This document shows, one piece after another, positions 1 through 8,904 of a stretch of 43,557 bases of DNA. A program made the position numbers and the translations under genes. The stretch spans positions 1 to 43,557 of the forward strand of contig JAFUTU010000056.1 of NCBI GenBank assembly GCA_017484095.1. Reading direction: 5' to 3'. The notes beneath the pieces were generated by a model. That model saw only the letters and a program-made list of their open reading frames with translations, made no database searches and was not told the DNA's origin. Origin of the DNA: Ruminococcus sp. GTDB lineage: Bacteria; Bacillota; Clostridia; Oscillospirales; Ruminococcaceae. Position 1 is the first letter of the stretch; each line of letters starts with the position of its first letter.

Positions 1-743
1 GACATATATTCGCCGATGCAGTACTTCATCTCGGGAAGACCGAGGATAGCTGCCATTGCAGCAGGTGAGCACACCATAGTGTCCATATTATAGTCTGTCA
101 TAGAGCCCCAGAAGTTTGTGAGGTCAGCATAGGTGATAGATGAGCCTGAAATAGATATCTGCTCCGCACCTGTGCTGAGCTCGGTAAGGATAAGGGAGTT
201 TACATCGCGGCTGATGACCGCACCGAGGTTTTTAAGTATAACTCCGAAGGCATCGAGTCTGTGCTTTCTGATAGACTCATAAGAGCAGCTGAGACGTCTC
301 GCAAACTTGGTGAGAGCCTTGTTTGCAGAAGAGAGCCTTACTGTGGTAACGGGTACAGTGCCTGCCTCGGCAACTGCATCGGAGGCTGAATCCGGAGTTA
401 CGGTAAGACCTCTGTAATCTGTGCTGTCGGTAAAGGATACCGAGGCTGCAACAGAGGGTATGATAGAGGCTTCGTCCATGCCCGACTTTATCATTCTTCT
501 TACATACTCGGGGAAGAGGAGCTGTGTTTCGGTGTTGTCAAAAAATCTCTCCACGAGGTCGGAATCTGCGCCCTTTACCTTGATGTCAAAACGCTTGAGC
601 TGTCTCTCAAAGGCGTCCAGAGCTGCAAGGTCTGTGCCTGCATACTGAGAGGAAGGGTCCTGCTGCTCGAGCGCCTGGGTGAAGGTCTTGCCTGTGATCG
701 AATAAAAGCCTTTGTCAAGCTTGATAGTATTGTACATTTTCAT
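1..743 (-). CDS. Phage major capsid protein, N-terminal part (runs off left edge)
   Basis: The minus-strand frame opens at 743 (MKMYNTIKLDKGF) behind an AGGAG ribosome binding site and stays open for 247 codons to the window edge. The product would be the shell protein of a tailed-phage head. The seen part has a charged, helix-prone N-terminus (roughly residues 25-60), a segment with LLFPEYVRRMIKSG, and then a stretch about receptive residues and repeated serine/threonine as in HK97-type capsids. The call rests mainly on position directly after terminase, portal and prohead protease and on the FPEYVRR-type sequence. A capsid fused to a scaffold domain is possible. The C-terminus and the following head-tail genes are outside the window. 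Confidence 0.75.
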   Translation of the reverse strand, partial: MKMYNTIKLDKGFYSITGKTFTQALEQQDPSSQYAGTDLAALDAFERQLKRFDIKVKGADSDLVERFFDNTETQLLFPEYVRRMIKSGMDEASIIPSVAASVSFTDSTDYRGLTVTPDSASDAVAEAGTVPVTTVRLSSANKALTKFARRLSCSYESIRKHRLDAFGVILKNLGAVISRDVNSLILTELSTGAEQISISGSSITYADLTNFWGSMTDYNMDTMVCSPAAMAAILGLPEMKYCIGEYM

Positions 744-775
744 TTCTCCTTTTTGGTTTGATAATATAGTCCGTC

Positions 776-1603
776 TCAGCACATAAAGCTGAGGTTCTCG
801 ACCTCGGTGTCGAGGACGGGTAAGAGGTTCTGCTCCTCACTGTAAAGCCTTTGCTCATCATCGAACATCGACTTTCTGAGGTTCTGTCTGAGGGTGAGGA
901 GCTGTTCGGTGTTGAGGGCTTCGGTCATTGCGGCGACTGCCTCCGCGCTCACGAATGGCTTACAGAAATAGCTCATTCTGAGGATATCCTCACGGAGCCT
1001 TCTGTCCTCATCAAAGAGGTGTTTTCTTATGTCGGCGGTGTTCTCCGTATGGGTCTTGGTGACGCCTGCGTCCTTCTGTGCGGGAACAGCTACGAACGAC
1101 CACTCATAAGCGTCGGTAGGGTCCTCTAGGATATGGACGCAGGTCTCGCCGTCATAGGTGTTGCCTTTTACGTGAAGGCAGGGCGAGGTCATAACGTCTG
1201 TTCCGCAGATAGAGCATATCTTCTTCGATACGGCGCAGCTGACCGAGACCTCCTTTTTGATACCTCCCCTTATCTCTGCGATGAGGTCGGCATTGGAATT
1301 AGTTCTGACCATATAGGCTTTTGCCTTGAGCCTGCTCTCACCGCTTTCAGCCGTTTCAACGAAGCAGCGGTAAATGCGGGCCGTCTGGTTTTCACCCTTG
1401 GGGTCATGGTCAAAGATACCCGTTTTGCCCTTGAACAGGGCTGCAAGCTTTTCGAGAGAACTTCTTGAAAAGCGTTCCATGTCGCGGTCTACGCTGTCGG
1501 TACAGAGAACGAGACTGAATACGAAGAGCTCGTCCTCGGTGAGGTCCGACTGTGCATAGGAATTGATGAGCGACAGGTCTTCTTTTGTAATGTTTTCCTG
1601 CAT
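776..1603 (-). CDS. HK97-type prohead protease with a cysteine-rich insert
   Basis: Predicted 275 aa. It would cleave the scaffold or capsid N-termini during head maturation. Start at 1603 (MQENITKED) is chosen because an AAGGAG site lies just upstream; an open frame extends to 1645 without a site. The N-terminal half has the features of the serine protease fold: an FDHD motif (His66) and a KKEVSVS motif (Ser120 or Ser122) as likely catalytic His and Ser. Right after the serine sits an insert with Cys130, Cys133, Cys142 and His144 (CxxC-x8-CxH), which could bind zinc. The C-terminal 90 residues are charged and helical, possibly a scaffold-like tail. It lies between portal and capsid genes, the usual order in such phages. 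Confidence 0.7.
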   Translation of the reverse strand: MQENITKEDLSLINSYAQSDLTEDELFVFSLVLCTDSVDRDMERFSRSSLEKLAALFKGKTGIFDHDPKGENQTARIYRCFVETAESGESRLKAKAYMVRTNSNADLIAEIRGGIKKEVSVSCAVSKKICSICGTDVMTSPCLHVKGNTYDGETCVHILEDPTDAYEWSFVAVPAQKDAGVTKTHTENTADIRKHLFDEDRRLREDILRMSYFCKPFVSAEAVAAMTEALNTEQLLTLRQNLRKSMFDDEQRLYSEEQNLLPVLDTEVENLSFMC

Positions 1604-1685
1604 TGTTTCTCCTTTCTTGCCGGAAGATGATGACTGTTCTGTCAAAGCAGTACCCTTTGATACGGCGAGCTGAACTTTACTGCTT

Positions 1686-2822
1686 TTAGTGTTCAGTCTG
1701 TTCTTCCAGCTGCTCTGCCTGTGCGTTGTAGAGCCTTGAACGTGCGAGGGATTCCTCGTCCTGAAGGTTTATGTTGTTCCATTCTATGACGGGTCTGCCT
1801 GCACAGCCCGAAAGTCTCAGAAAGGCGGCGCAGATGTCCTCAAGAGGGGGTGTCAGGAGCCTGCGGTAGTATTCAAGCTCACTGGTGAGGATATCTGCCT
1901 GCTGACTGGACATTCTCTCCGAGGTGCTCCAGTTCAGACCGAGAACAAAGGGCGGTATGGAGAGCTTTGAGATGATCTGCTCGATGAGCTCTCTCACAGG
2001 TACCTGAGTGTCGATGATCTGATTGTCTGCACCGATGACCTTTATCCCCACATCGCCGACCGCTACAAAGTCTCTTACGGAGCCTGTATCGGACATAGCG
2101 TCCGTCCACTCCTTTGCGATAAGCTCGGCACGTTCTCTGGCACGGGTAGGGTCGATATCATTGGGCGGATCGTAGGTGACGGCATAGCGCACATTGCCTA
2201 CACGGTCAAAGTTCTGACCTATGCACTCATAGATACGCATAAGTATCTTACTGAGCGCAGGGAGACCTCTCAGAACGGAGACGCCCTCGGGGTGCTTCGG
2301 GCTGGGGTTGAGAGTTGTATACAAAAGCTGCTCGGGAGAGGTAACGGGTATCTCTTTGCCGCCGCTGATATAAAAAACTCTCTTGTCTACGGGGTCTTTG
2401 CCTGCACAGACTTTATAAGCTGTAGGGTCGCAGACGTAAAGACCTCTGACGGTCATATCCTTATGGTCTGTAAAGATACGGCCGAAGGCTCTGCCGTAGG
2501 TGAGGAGGGAATCGAGGTACATATCCGCAAAGGCTGCGAGCGAGCGACCCGATATCCCCACCGTTACGTTTTTGCAGAAGTCATCGAGAAGCGGCTGGAA
2601 GCGCTCTTCGGGAGCTTTGACCGTAAAGCCGTTCGTGAGCCTGATTATCTTTGCGATACAGGCATCAACTATGGGAACGGAGGCTCTCAGACCTTCATAT
2701 AGGGAGCTGTCACAGAAGGTGTCGAACGGAGCCAGCTTATACTCGAAATGCTCTGCTCTGCCTGCGGCAGTGACACCTGTTTCGATCGGTTCTGCCGCAG
2801 GCTTTTTTCTTGATAGTTTCAA
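1686..2822 (-). CDS. Phage portal protein (TTG start)
   Basis: Predicted 378 aa. It forms the ring at the head vertex through which DNA is packaged. The sequence shows portal-type features: an N-terminal segment with repeated references to a surface-exposed start region (residues 40-70, DACIAKIIRLTNG), a central LLTYGRAFGRIF strand typical of the wing, and a C-terminal clip and stem region with IPPFVLGLN and SERMSSQQADILTSELEYYRR (the latter seen as separate short motifs). The start codon is TTG at 2822, supported by AAAGGAG eight bases upstream; no ATG in frame has a comparable site. It is 63 bases downstream of the large terminase gene, within the same minus-strand run. Confidence 0.85.
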   Translation of the reverse strand: MKLSRKKPAAEPIETGVTAAGRAEHFEYKLAPFDTFCDSSLYEGLRASVPIVDACIAKIIRLTNGFTVKAPEERFQPLLDDFCKNVTVGISGRSLAAFADMYLDSLLTYGRAFGRIFTDHKDMTVRGLYVCDPTAYKVCAGKDPVDKRVFYISGGKEIPVTSPEQLLYTTLNPSPKHPEGVSVLRGLPALSKILMRIYECIGQNFDRVGNVRYAVTYDPPNDIDPTRARERAELIAKEWTDAMSDTGSVRDFVAVGDVGIKVIGADNQIIDTQVPVRELIEQIISKLSIPPFVLGLNWSTSERMSSQQADILTSELEYYRRLLTPPLEDICAAFLRLSGCAGRPVIEWNNINLQDEESLARSRLYNAQAEQLEEQTEH

Positions 2823-2885
2823 TGATGTTACTCCTTTCTGTTGCTTTGGTCGATGATCGTAAAAGAGGGTATTTGTGTTTTACGG

Positions 2886-4136
2886 TCATCTGTTTCTGTC
2901 TACCGAGATGACGCAGAGGGCGTCCTCGGACTTTGCAAGGTACTCGCAGACGAAGTAGCGCATATCGTCCATAGCGTGATCGTTTTCCTTGATAGGGGCA
3001 TCTCTGCCTGCGCGTTCGTCCCAGCGGTAGAGGTCAAATTCACGGAGGATATCTTCACAGGAGCTGTGAAATCTCAGCTTGCCCGCTTTAAGGCAGTCGG
3101 AGGTCAGGCGTATTCCCTTTATAACGTCATTGTTTGCCGGAATGACCCTGTAGTCTCCGTGCCGCCTGATACACTCGATGAAAGACGCTGCCGAGGGATC
3201 GCAGACGATGCCGTCAACGGTATGCTCTCCTATCAGCTGCTCCAGAGCGCGGTAATGCTCCTCATCAGTGCGCTGGCTGCCCTCTCTTCTCGAATCGTAA
3301 TAGTACTCTCTCAGTCTGTACCAGATACCGCCTCTGTGCCCCCATAGACCGAAGCTTGCAGGGTTTACAGTGCCGTAATCGCAGCTGACTGCATAGCGGT
3401 CACATTCGGGCACGGTGTCCGTAACGTGCTGACTGCGTGAGAACATCGGATATACAACGCCCTGAACCGCCGTCCATCTGCCGAGGACAAAGCGGTCATA
3501 GAAAGCACCGTGATAGAGCCTTTTATAGCGCTGCTTTACCGTATCGGATAATGAGGGGTTGTCCTCCATGGTAAAGTGCATATAAAAAAGGTTCTTCTGC
3601 TGAGACTTGTCTATCCACTCCCTCTTGAACCAATGGGACGGAGCATCGGGGTTGCAGCACATAAAGAGCCTTGAACCGCTGACCGAGCACCTTGCGGCTG
3701 CCTGCTCCACAAAGGAGCGCGGCATAAGAACTACCTCATCAAAGAGGGCGCCTGCAAGTGTTATGCCCTGAATGAGCGCTGCGGAGGACTCATCTCTGCC
3801 GCCGAAGAGATAAAACGTGTTAGTGTTTGTGGAAAAGGTGACCTCTATCTTGTTTTTGGAGGGGTACCAGCGGTATGACCAGCCCAGAGAATCGAGATAA
3901 GAGAAAACATCGGGAAGGATATTGCGCTTTAGCGATCCTATAGTCTTTGAACACAGGGCAAAGCGCTTATGCGTGAAAGAAGTCATCGCCCATGTGACGA
4001 AGGACAGCGTCAGCGCAAAGGTCTTTCCCGAACGGACGGCACCGTCACAGATTATGGCGTCATAGGCATCGGTGTCGGGGTCTCGCCACCAGGTGAATAC
4101 TTTTTGCTGCTTTGCCGAGAGGGTCTCAAGCATCAT
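2886..4136 (-). CDS. Phage terminase large subunit
   Basis: Predicted 416 aa. It is the ATPase-nuclease motor that cuts and packages phage DNA. Start is taken at the MMLETLS double methionine (4136 or 4133), overlapping the end of the small terminase gene by about 10 bases, which implies coupled translation. The ATPase half shows Walker A GAVRSGKT (residues 32-39) and a Walker B GALFDEVVL. The nuclease half shows the expected acidic residues: SCDYGTVNP, GIVCDPSA and DHAMDDMRY near the C-terminus. The architecture fits the PBSX-like terminase family. All key motifs are intact, so nothing here suggests decay. Confidence 0.92.
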   Translation of the reverse strand: MMLETLSAKQQKVFTWWRDPDTDAYDAIICDGAVRSGKTFALTLSFVTWAMTSFTHKRFALCSKTIGSLKRNILPDVFSYLDSLGWSYRWYPSKNKIEVTFSTNTNTFYLFGGRDESSAALIQGITLAGALFDEVVLMPRSFVEQAAARCSVSGSRLFMCCNPDAPSHWFKREWIDKSQQKNLFYMHFTMEDNPSLSDTVKQRYKRLYHGAFYDRFVLGRWTAVQGVVYPMFSRSQHVTDTVPECDRYAVSCDYGTVNPASFGLWGHRGGIWYRLREYYYDSRREGSQRTDEEHYRALEQLIGEHTVDGIVCDPSAASFIECIRRHGDYRVIPANNDVIKGIRLTSDCLKAGKLRFHSSCEDILREFDLYRWDERAGRDAPIKENDHAMDDMRYFVCEYLAKSEDALCVISVDRNR

Positions 4137-4599
4137 CGGTATCACTTCCCGTTTTGCCGTAGATGAGCTCCAGTATCTGTCTGGCGTTTGAGGCTTCGTC
4201 CTGCTCGGGGCTGAGCTCGGCAAGCTTTTCGAGGGCAGACTGCCTGTCCGCAAATTTTATCTCTACCGCACCGTCCTTCTGAAGCTTTATTGCCGAAACG
4301 CTGAAAAGATCAAGCTCTTTTATTTGTTTCGGGTCAAGGTCGCGGTCAAAGGCGAGCCTTACGGCATCGTTCACTCTGCCGAAGGCAAGGCGTGCAAGCC
4401 CTGCCCTGACAGCCGACATGGTCTTCGGTGAGTTCTTTTCAAGACGCTCCAGCTCCTTTTTCACAGATGTCATATCCAGCAGCTCATCAGACGCTGCCAG
4501 CGCTCTGTCAGGCGGTATGCCTGCCCCTATCGCAGCCTCATAACCGTTTCTTGTATGGAAAAAGCGCCTTGCAAAGGTCAGTACCCTGTTGTTTGACAT
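4126..4599 (-). CDS. Phage terminase small subunit
   Basis: Predicted 157 aa. It would recognise the phage packaging site and load the large subunit. Start at 4599 (MSNNRVLTF) has a strong AAAGGAG site; the frame extends upstream to 4668 without one. The N-terminus (FARRFFHTRNGYEAAIGAGIPPDRA) resembles the DNA-binding helix-turn-helix of small terminases, where a residue string about numbers of repeats and gapped sequence is read. The rest is helical with many Glu/Lys, as expected for the oligomerisation domain. It is the first gene of the minus-strand head cassette; upstream lies a palindrome at 4661-4681. The family call relies partly on its overlap with the large subunit. Confidence 0.8.
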   Translation of the reverse strand: MSNNRVLTFARRFFHTRNGYEAAIGAGIPPDRALAASDELLDMTSVKKELERLEKNSPKTMSAVRAGLARLAFGRVNDAVRLAFDRDLDPKQIKELDLFSVSAIKLQKDGAVEIKFADRQSALEKLAELSPEQDEASNARQILELIYGKTGSDTDDA

Positions 4600-4636
4600 T
4601 TTTGTTTCTCCTTTCGTTTTGCGAATAGTGCTTTCA

Positions 4637-4681
4637 CTTATACGCCAAAAACCCCGTTTTTGTTGCATTAAAAATGCAACA
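4637..4681 (-). promoter_or_regulatory. Palindrome and possible activator-dependent promoter of the phage head genes
   Basis: A perfect inverted repeat with 8-base arms TGTTGCAT / ATGCAACA and a 5-base spacer lies at 4661-4681. On the minus strand a TATAAG hexamer follows at 4642-4637, and the position where a -35 should be (CAACAA) is the edge of the palindrome and does not resemble TTGACA. This layout would fit a late promoter needing a bound activator, or an operator. Inference only; a simple hairpin is the alternative. Confidence 0.35.
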
Positions 4682-4699
4682 ATTTATCGTTTGTGTCCA

Positions 4700-4980
4700 A
4701 ATTAAAAAATAAAACATTTGTTTGCACAAATCAGATAACAGTTTTTTGTTGATAATAACGAAAAATTTTCCCATTGCTATCCGTTAAAATACCGATGCTT
4801 CAAACGGGCATAATATAGTGTTCAGAGAGCAAAGTTAAATGATTTAATGTTTTATCACACAAAAATATATCGGGCAAAAACATTAAAAATGTCTATAAAA
4901 ACCGCTTGCCGCGCCTGTTAGGTCAGTGTCGGGAGAAGGGAATGAAACAAATGTAAACTTTTTTATACCTGTAAACAAAA
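4700..4980. other. AT-rich intergenic region between phage cassette and glgP
   Basis: No convincing gene is present. The stretch is AT-rich with A runs and two TGTAAAC copies near 4951 and 4970. I see no integrase gene and no obvious attachment-site repeat. Confidence 0.5.
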
Positions 4981-4983
4981 AAC

Positions 4984-5012
4984 TTGCAATAAAGCTCATT
5001 TTGTGGTATAAT
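4984..5012 (+). promoter_or_regulatory. Sigma-A promoter of glgP
   Basis: TTGCAA at 4984-4989, a 17-base spacer and TATAAT at 5007-5012. It lies about 46 bases before the glgP start and its TAGGAGG ribosome binding site. Confidence 0.85.
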
Positions 5013-5058
5013 CTAAGAGTATTTGTATATGTAAAAATAAGTTTTAGGAGGAAAATAC

Positions 5059-7467
5059 ATGGCTAAGACCACCGAAAAGACCATAACCAAGGCAGAGCTC
5101 AAGGAAAAGTTCCTTGATGTGCTGCACAATGATTTCCAGACCACTCCCGAGGAGGCTTCTGACCAGCAGGTATATGAAGCACTGAGCAAGATAGTTGTTG
5201 GTATACTTAAGGCTAAGAGAAGAAAGTTCACTGTGGCTACACAGTCGGCAGGAAAGAAAAAGGTATACTATCTTTCTATGGAGTTCCTTATGGGACGTTC
5301 GCTGAAGACTTCTCTTTACAATCTGGAGATGAACAAGCAGGCTGAGGCTGTGCTGAAAGGATTCGGTATATCTATAAACGGTATATATGAGAGAGAGCCC
5401 GATGCAGGTCTCGGAAACGGAGGTCTGGGAAGACTGGCTGCCTGCTATCTTGATGCACTGGCTGCAGACGGTTATCACGCTACGGGTTATTCGATCTGCT
5501 ATGAGTACGGTATCTTCAAGCAGAAGCTGGAGGAAGGCTGGCAGACTGAGCTGCCCGACAACTGGCTGCCCGGAGGTTCTGTATGGCTGGTGCCCGTGCC
5601 CTCAAAGGCTGTTGAGGTAAGGTTCGACGGCGAGCTGAAGGAGTACTGGGACAATCAGTATCACTGTGTAACTCATGAGAACTACACATCTGTTATGGCA
5701 GTGCCTTACGACCTGTTCGTTTCGGGCTATGACAGCAAGGCAGTGTCTAAGCTGAGACTTTGGAAGGCTGAAATGGCTTCGTTCGATATGTCTATGTTCA
5801 ACAAGGGCGACTACCAGAAGGCACTTTCAAAGAACATCATCTCACAGGCTATCACAAAGGTGCTCTATCCTAATGATAACCATGCAGAGGGCAAGAGCCT
5901 CAGACTGAGACAGCAGTATTTCCTTTGTGCAGCATCTATCGGTGACATCGTAAACCAGCACATGAGCGTTTACGGCACGCTTGACAACCTGCACGAGAAG
6001 GTAGCTATTCACATCAATGACACTCACCCGACGCTCGCTATTCCCGAGCTTATGAGGGTTCTGCTCGACGAGTGCGGCTACAGCTGGGATAAGGCTTGGC
6101 ATATAGTTCAGAATACCTTTGCATACACAAACCACACCGTTATGCCTGAGGCACTTGAGAAATGGGATGTGAACCTCCTCAAGAGCGTTTGCCCGAGAAT
6201 ATTCTCTATCATCGTTGAGATTAACGAGAGATACTGCCGTGACCTCTGGGAGAGATACGGCGACGAGGCTAAGGTATCTCATATGTCTATCGTTGAGAAC
6301 AACAAGGTGAAAATGGCAACTCTTTGCGTTCACGCTTCTCACAGCGTAAACGGTGTTGCTAAGATACACTCCGAGATAATCAAGAAGGAGACCTTCAAGG
6401 ACGAGTTCCTCGATACTCCTACAAAGTTCAAGAACGTTACAAACGGTATCGCTTACAGAAGATGGCTATATCAGTCTAATGAGGGACTGACAGCGCTCCT
6501 TAAGGAAAAGATAGGAAGCGGCTTCCTCAAGAATGCTGCTGAGCTCTCCAAGCTTTCCGTATTCAAGGACGATGAAGAGGTTCTCAACAGACTCGGACAG
6601 ATAAAGCTTGACAACAAGAAGAGCTTTGCAAAGTATGTCAAGAACCAGTACGGCGTTGTGCTCAACACAGATTCTATCTTCGATGTTCAGGTCAAGAGAC
6701 TGCACGAATACAAGAGACAGCAGCTCAATGCGCTGAATATAATCGCACAGTACAACTACCTTAAAAACAACCTCGATGCTGACTTTGTTCCGAAGACTTA
6801 TATCTTTGCTGCAAAGGCTGCTCCCGGATACTATATGGCTAAGCAGATAATTAAGCTTATCTGGAACATTTCCGAAGAGCTGAAGCAGAACAAGAAGCTC
6901 AGCGAGAAGCTGAACGTTATATTCCTTGAGGACTACAATGTGTCTCTCTCTGAGATACTGATGCCTGCTGCTGATATTTCAGAGCAGATATCGCTTGCAG
7001 GTACTGAGGCAAGCGGTACCGGAAATATGAAGCTGATGATCAACGGTGCTGTTACTCTCGGAACTATGGACGGCGCTAATGTTGAGATACACGAGCAGGT
7101 AGGCGATGAAAACATCATCATCTTCGGTATGAACGTTGATGAGGTAAATGCCTGCAAGGCGACCTACAAGCCGATAGATATCTACAACTCGAACGATGTT
7201 GTAAGAGCAGCTATCGACACTATCAACTATGGCGTTAACGGCGTTCAGTTCTCTGAGATAGCTGACACTCTCAAGAACACGGATACCTATATGGCACTGA
7301 AGGACTTCGATTCCTATCAGGCAGCACAGAGATACGCTTCCGAGTGCTATCAGGATAAAATAAAGTGGCAGAAGATGAGCCTTGCGAACATCGCAGGCGC
7401 AGGCATATTCTCGGCTGACCGCTCAGTAGATGAGTACGCTAAGGATATCTGGGGACTGACAAAATAA
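5059..7467 (+). CDS. glgP: Glycogen (alpha-glucan) phosphorylase, GT35
   Basis: 802 aa, the usual length for the family. It releases glucose-1-phosphate from glycogen or maltodextrin with pyridoxal phosphate as cofactor. The sequence is clearly a phosphorylase: YYLSMEFLMGR near residue 75, the conserved EPDAGLGNGGLGRLAACYLDA region around 115, HINDTHPTLAIPE, FAYTNHTVMPEALE, QVKRLHEYKRQ, and the PLP site EASGTGNMKLMINGA with Lys658 as the Schiff-base lysine. It starts at an ATG with TAGGAGG and has its own promoter. No other glycogen genes are next to it. Downstream is a repeat-rich gap, so it is probably monocistronic. Confidence 0.97.
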   Translation: MAKTTEKTITKAELKEKFLDVLHNDFQTTPEEASDQQVYEALSKIVVGILKAKRRKFTVATQSAGKKKVYYLSMEFLMGRSLKTSLYNLEMNKQAEAVLKGFGISINGIYEREPDAGLGNGGLGRLAACYLDALAADGYHATGYSICYEYGIFKQKLEEGWQTELPDNWLPGGSVWLVPVPSKAVEVRFDGELKEYWDNQYHCVTHENYTSVMAVPYDLFVSGYDSKAVSKLRLWKAEMASFDMSMFNKGDYQKALSKNIISQAITKVLYPNDNHAEGKSLRLRQQYFLCAASIGDIVNQHMSVYGTLDNLHEKVAIHINDTHPTLAIPELMRVLLDECGYSWDKAWHIVQNTFAYTNHTVMPEALEKWDVNLLKSVCPRIFSIIVEINERYCRDLWERYGDEAKVSHMSIVENNKVKMATLCVHASHSVNGVAKIHSEIIKKETFKDEFLDTPTKFKNVTNGIAYRRWLYQSNEGLTALLKEKIGSGFLKNAAELSKLSVFKDDEEVLNRLGQIKLDNKKSFAKYVKNQYGVVLNTDSIFDVQVKRLHEYKRQQLNALNIIAQYNYLKNNLDADFVPKTYIFAAKAAPGYYMAKQIIKLIWNISEELKQNKKLSEKLNVIFLEDYNVSLSEILMPAADISEQISLAGTEASGTGNMKLMINGAVTLGTMDGANVEIHEQVGDENIIIFGMNVDEVNACKATYKPIDIYNSNDVVRAAIDTINYGVNGVQFSEIADTLKNTDTYMALKDFDSYQAAQRYASECYQDKIKWQKMSLANIAGAGIFSADRSVDEYAKDIWGLTK

Positions 7468-7676
7468 GTGTTTGCCGCACGACTGATGTCCCGCTCTCAT
7501 CAGGGGGAGCTGAGACTTATACTGATATATGCCCTCCCGCGGAGGGGAGGGGGCTGCAATGAAAGAGCTTTACAGTAGTCTCGCTGCGCTGGTATTTTAA
7601 GAAGTGCTGACAATGCAAAAATATCCTCCCTCTGCTGATGCAGGGGGAGGAATTTACAATAAAAAGGGGTTTTACC
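7468..7676. repeat. Repeat-rich intergenic segment with a strong hairpin before the PLP enzyme gene
   Basis: Contains fragments of the mosaic repeats seen elsewhere: a CCGCACGACTG piece near 7475 and a CCTCCC...GGGAGGG module near 7530-7550, followed by CTGCAATGAA, which recurs near 38815. A near-perfect hairpin occupies 7624-7651: 12-base arms TCCTCCCTCTGC and GCAGGGGGAGGA around TGAT. It lies 12 bases before the ribosome binding site of the next gene, and no U run follows on the plus strand. No clear promoter was found here. Confidence 0.6.
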
Positions 7677-8870
7677 ATGAAGATCACAGACGATATGAGC
7701 TTTACGACAAGAGCGATACACGCAGGAAATGAGATCGACAGCGCAACAGGTGCTATAGAGCCTGCCGTTTATATGGCTAACAGCTATCTGCTGCCGTATG
7801 ACGCATCTCAGATGAACTGGTCTGCAAGTGAGGCTAACATCTACACACGCAACGGCGGTGTAAATCAGGGACAGCTCGAAAAGAAGATAGCAAACCTCCA
7901 CGGCGGTGAGGACTGCGTAGTTCTTGCAAGCGGTGTCGCTGCGCTTTCGGCACTGTTTTTCACAAAGCTAAAAAAGGGCGACCATGTTATATTCTCAACC
8001 GTTACCTACATTGCTACCTACAGGATATTCAACGAGCTGTGGTGCGATAAATGGGGCATAGAGACAAGCATTGTTGACTGCACAGATGTTGAGAACATCA
8101 GAAAGGCAATAAAGCCGAACACAAAGCTAATACACTTTGAAACCCCGGGAAATCCGACGCTTTGCATCTGTGATATTGAAGCGATAGTGAAGCTTGCCCA
8201 TGAGAATAACATATGGGTATCTGTTGACAACACGTTCTCTTCACCGTATAATACAAGGCCGCTCGAATACGGCGTTGACTACGTTGTTGAGAGCCTTACT
8301 AAGTATATAAACGGACACGGAGACTCTATGGGCGGAGCTGTCATCACAGACCATGAGACCTGCGAAGCTATACGCTATCAGGCACAGGTTAATATAGGCG
8401 GTGTTATAAGCCCGTTCAATGCGTGGCTGATACAGAGAGGATCTATGACCTTCCCTCTCAGGATGCAGGTGCATAATGATAATGCGCTCGCAGTGGCTGA
8501 GTGGCTTGAAAGGCAGCCCTGCGTAAGCTTTGTGGCATACCCCGGACTTAAAAGCTTTAAGGGACACGAGCTTGCGAAAAAGCAGATGAAAAACGGCTTC
8601 GGCGGAGTTTTGTCATTCGGGCTGAAGGGAGAGCATGATCTCTATAACCGTGTGGTAACTCACCTGAACGTATTCACATCGGCAGTATCGCTCGGAAATG
8701 CAGGAAGCCTTATTGTATTCCTCGGTGAGGACGACGAGAGAATGTACCTCTACCCCGAGGAGTTCCACGGAGGTTTCTACCGTGTGGCTATCGGCATCGA
8801 GGACAAGAACGATCTGATAAACGACCTGAGACAGGCATTCACCTCCGAGGGACTGGAGACTGTAGACTGA
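7677..8870 (+). CDS. Cys/Met metabolism PLP-dependent enzyme (cystathionine/methionine gamma-lyase type)
   Basis: 397 aa, typical of the family that handles cystathionine, homocysteine or methionine in transsulfuration. Start at 7677 (MKITDDMSF) has AAGGGG seven bases upstream; an in-frame ATG at 7638 has no site. Seen motifs: TRAIHAG at the N-terminus, YTRNGGVNQGQLEKKIA, SGVAALSALF, the FETPGNPTL substrate-pocket motif, SVDNTFSSPYNTRPLEYG, and ESLTKYINGHGD with Lys209 as the PLP lysine. The HVDTVL-like end is replaced by GEDDERMYLYPEEFHGGFYRVAIGIED. Sequence alone does not distinguish gamma-synthase, gamma-lyase or methionine gamma-lyase. Confidence 0.9.
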   Translation: MKITDDMSFTTRAIHAGNEIDSATGAIEPAVYMANSYLLPYDASQMNWSASEANIYTRNGGVNQGQLEKKIANLHGGEDCVVLASGVAALSALFFTKLKKGDHVIFSTVTYIATYRIFNELWCDKWGIETSIVDCTDVENIRKAIKPNTKLIHFETPGNPTLCICDIEAIVKLAHENNIWVSVDNTFSSPYNTRPLEYGVDYVVESLTKYINGHGDSMGGAVITDHETCEAIRYQAQVNIGGVISPFNAWLIQRGSMTFPLRMQVHNDNALAVAEWLERQPCVSFVAYPGLKSFKGHELAKKQMKNGFGGVLSFGLKGEHDLYNRVVTHLNVFTSAVSLGNAGSLIVFLGEDDERMYLYPEEFHGGFYRVAIGIEDKNDLINDLRQAFTSEGLETVD

Positions 8871-8904
8871 TATTTTATCCCTGCGTTCAGTTAGAGCTTT
8901 TTGA

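Noticed and set aside
421..1559. Plus-strand open frames opposite the capsid and protease genes
   Set aside because: They lack ribosome binding sites and mirror the minus-strand genes, whose motifs and spacing are convincing.
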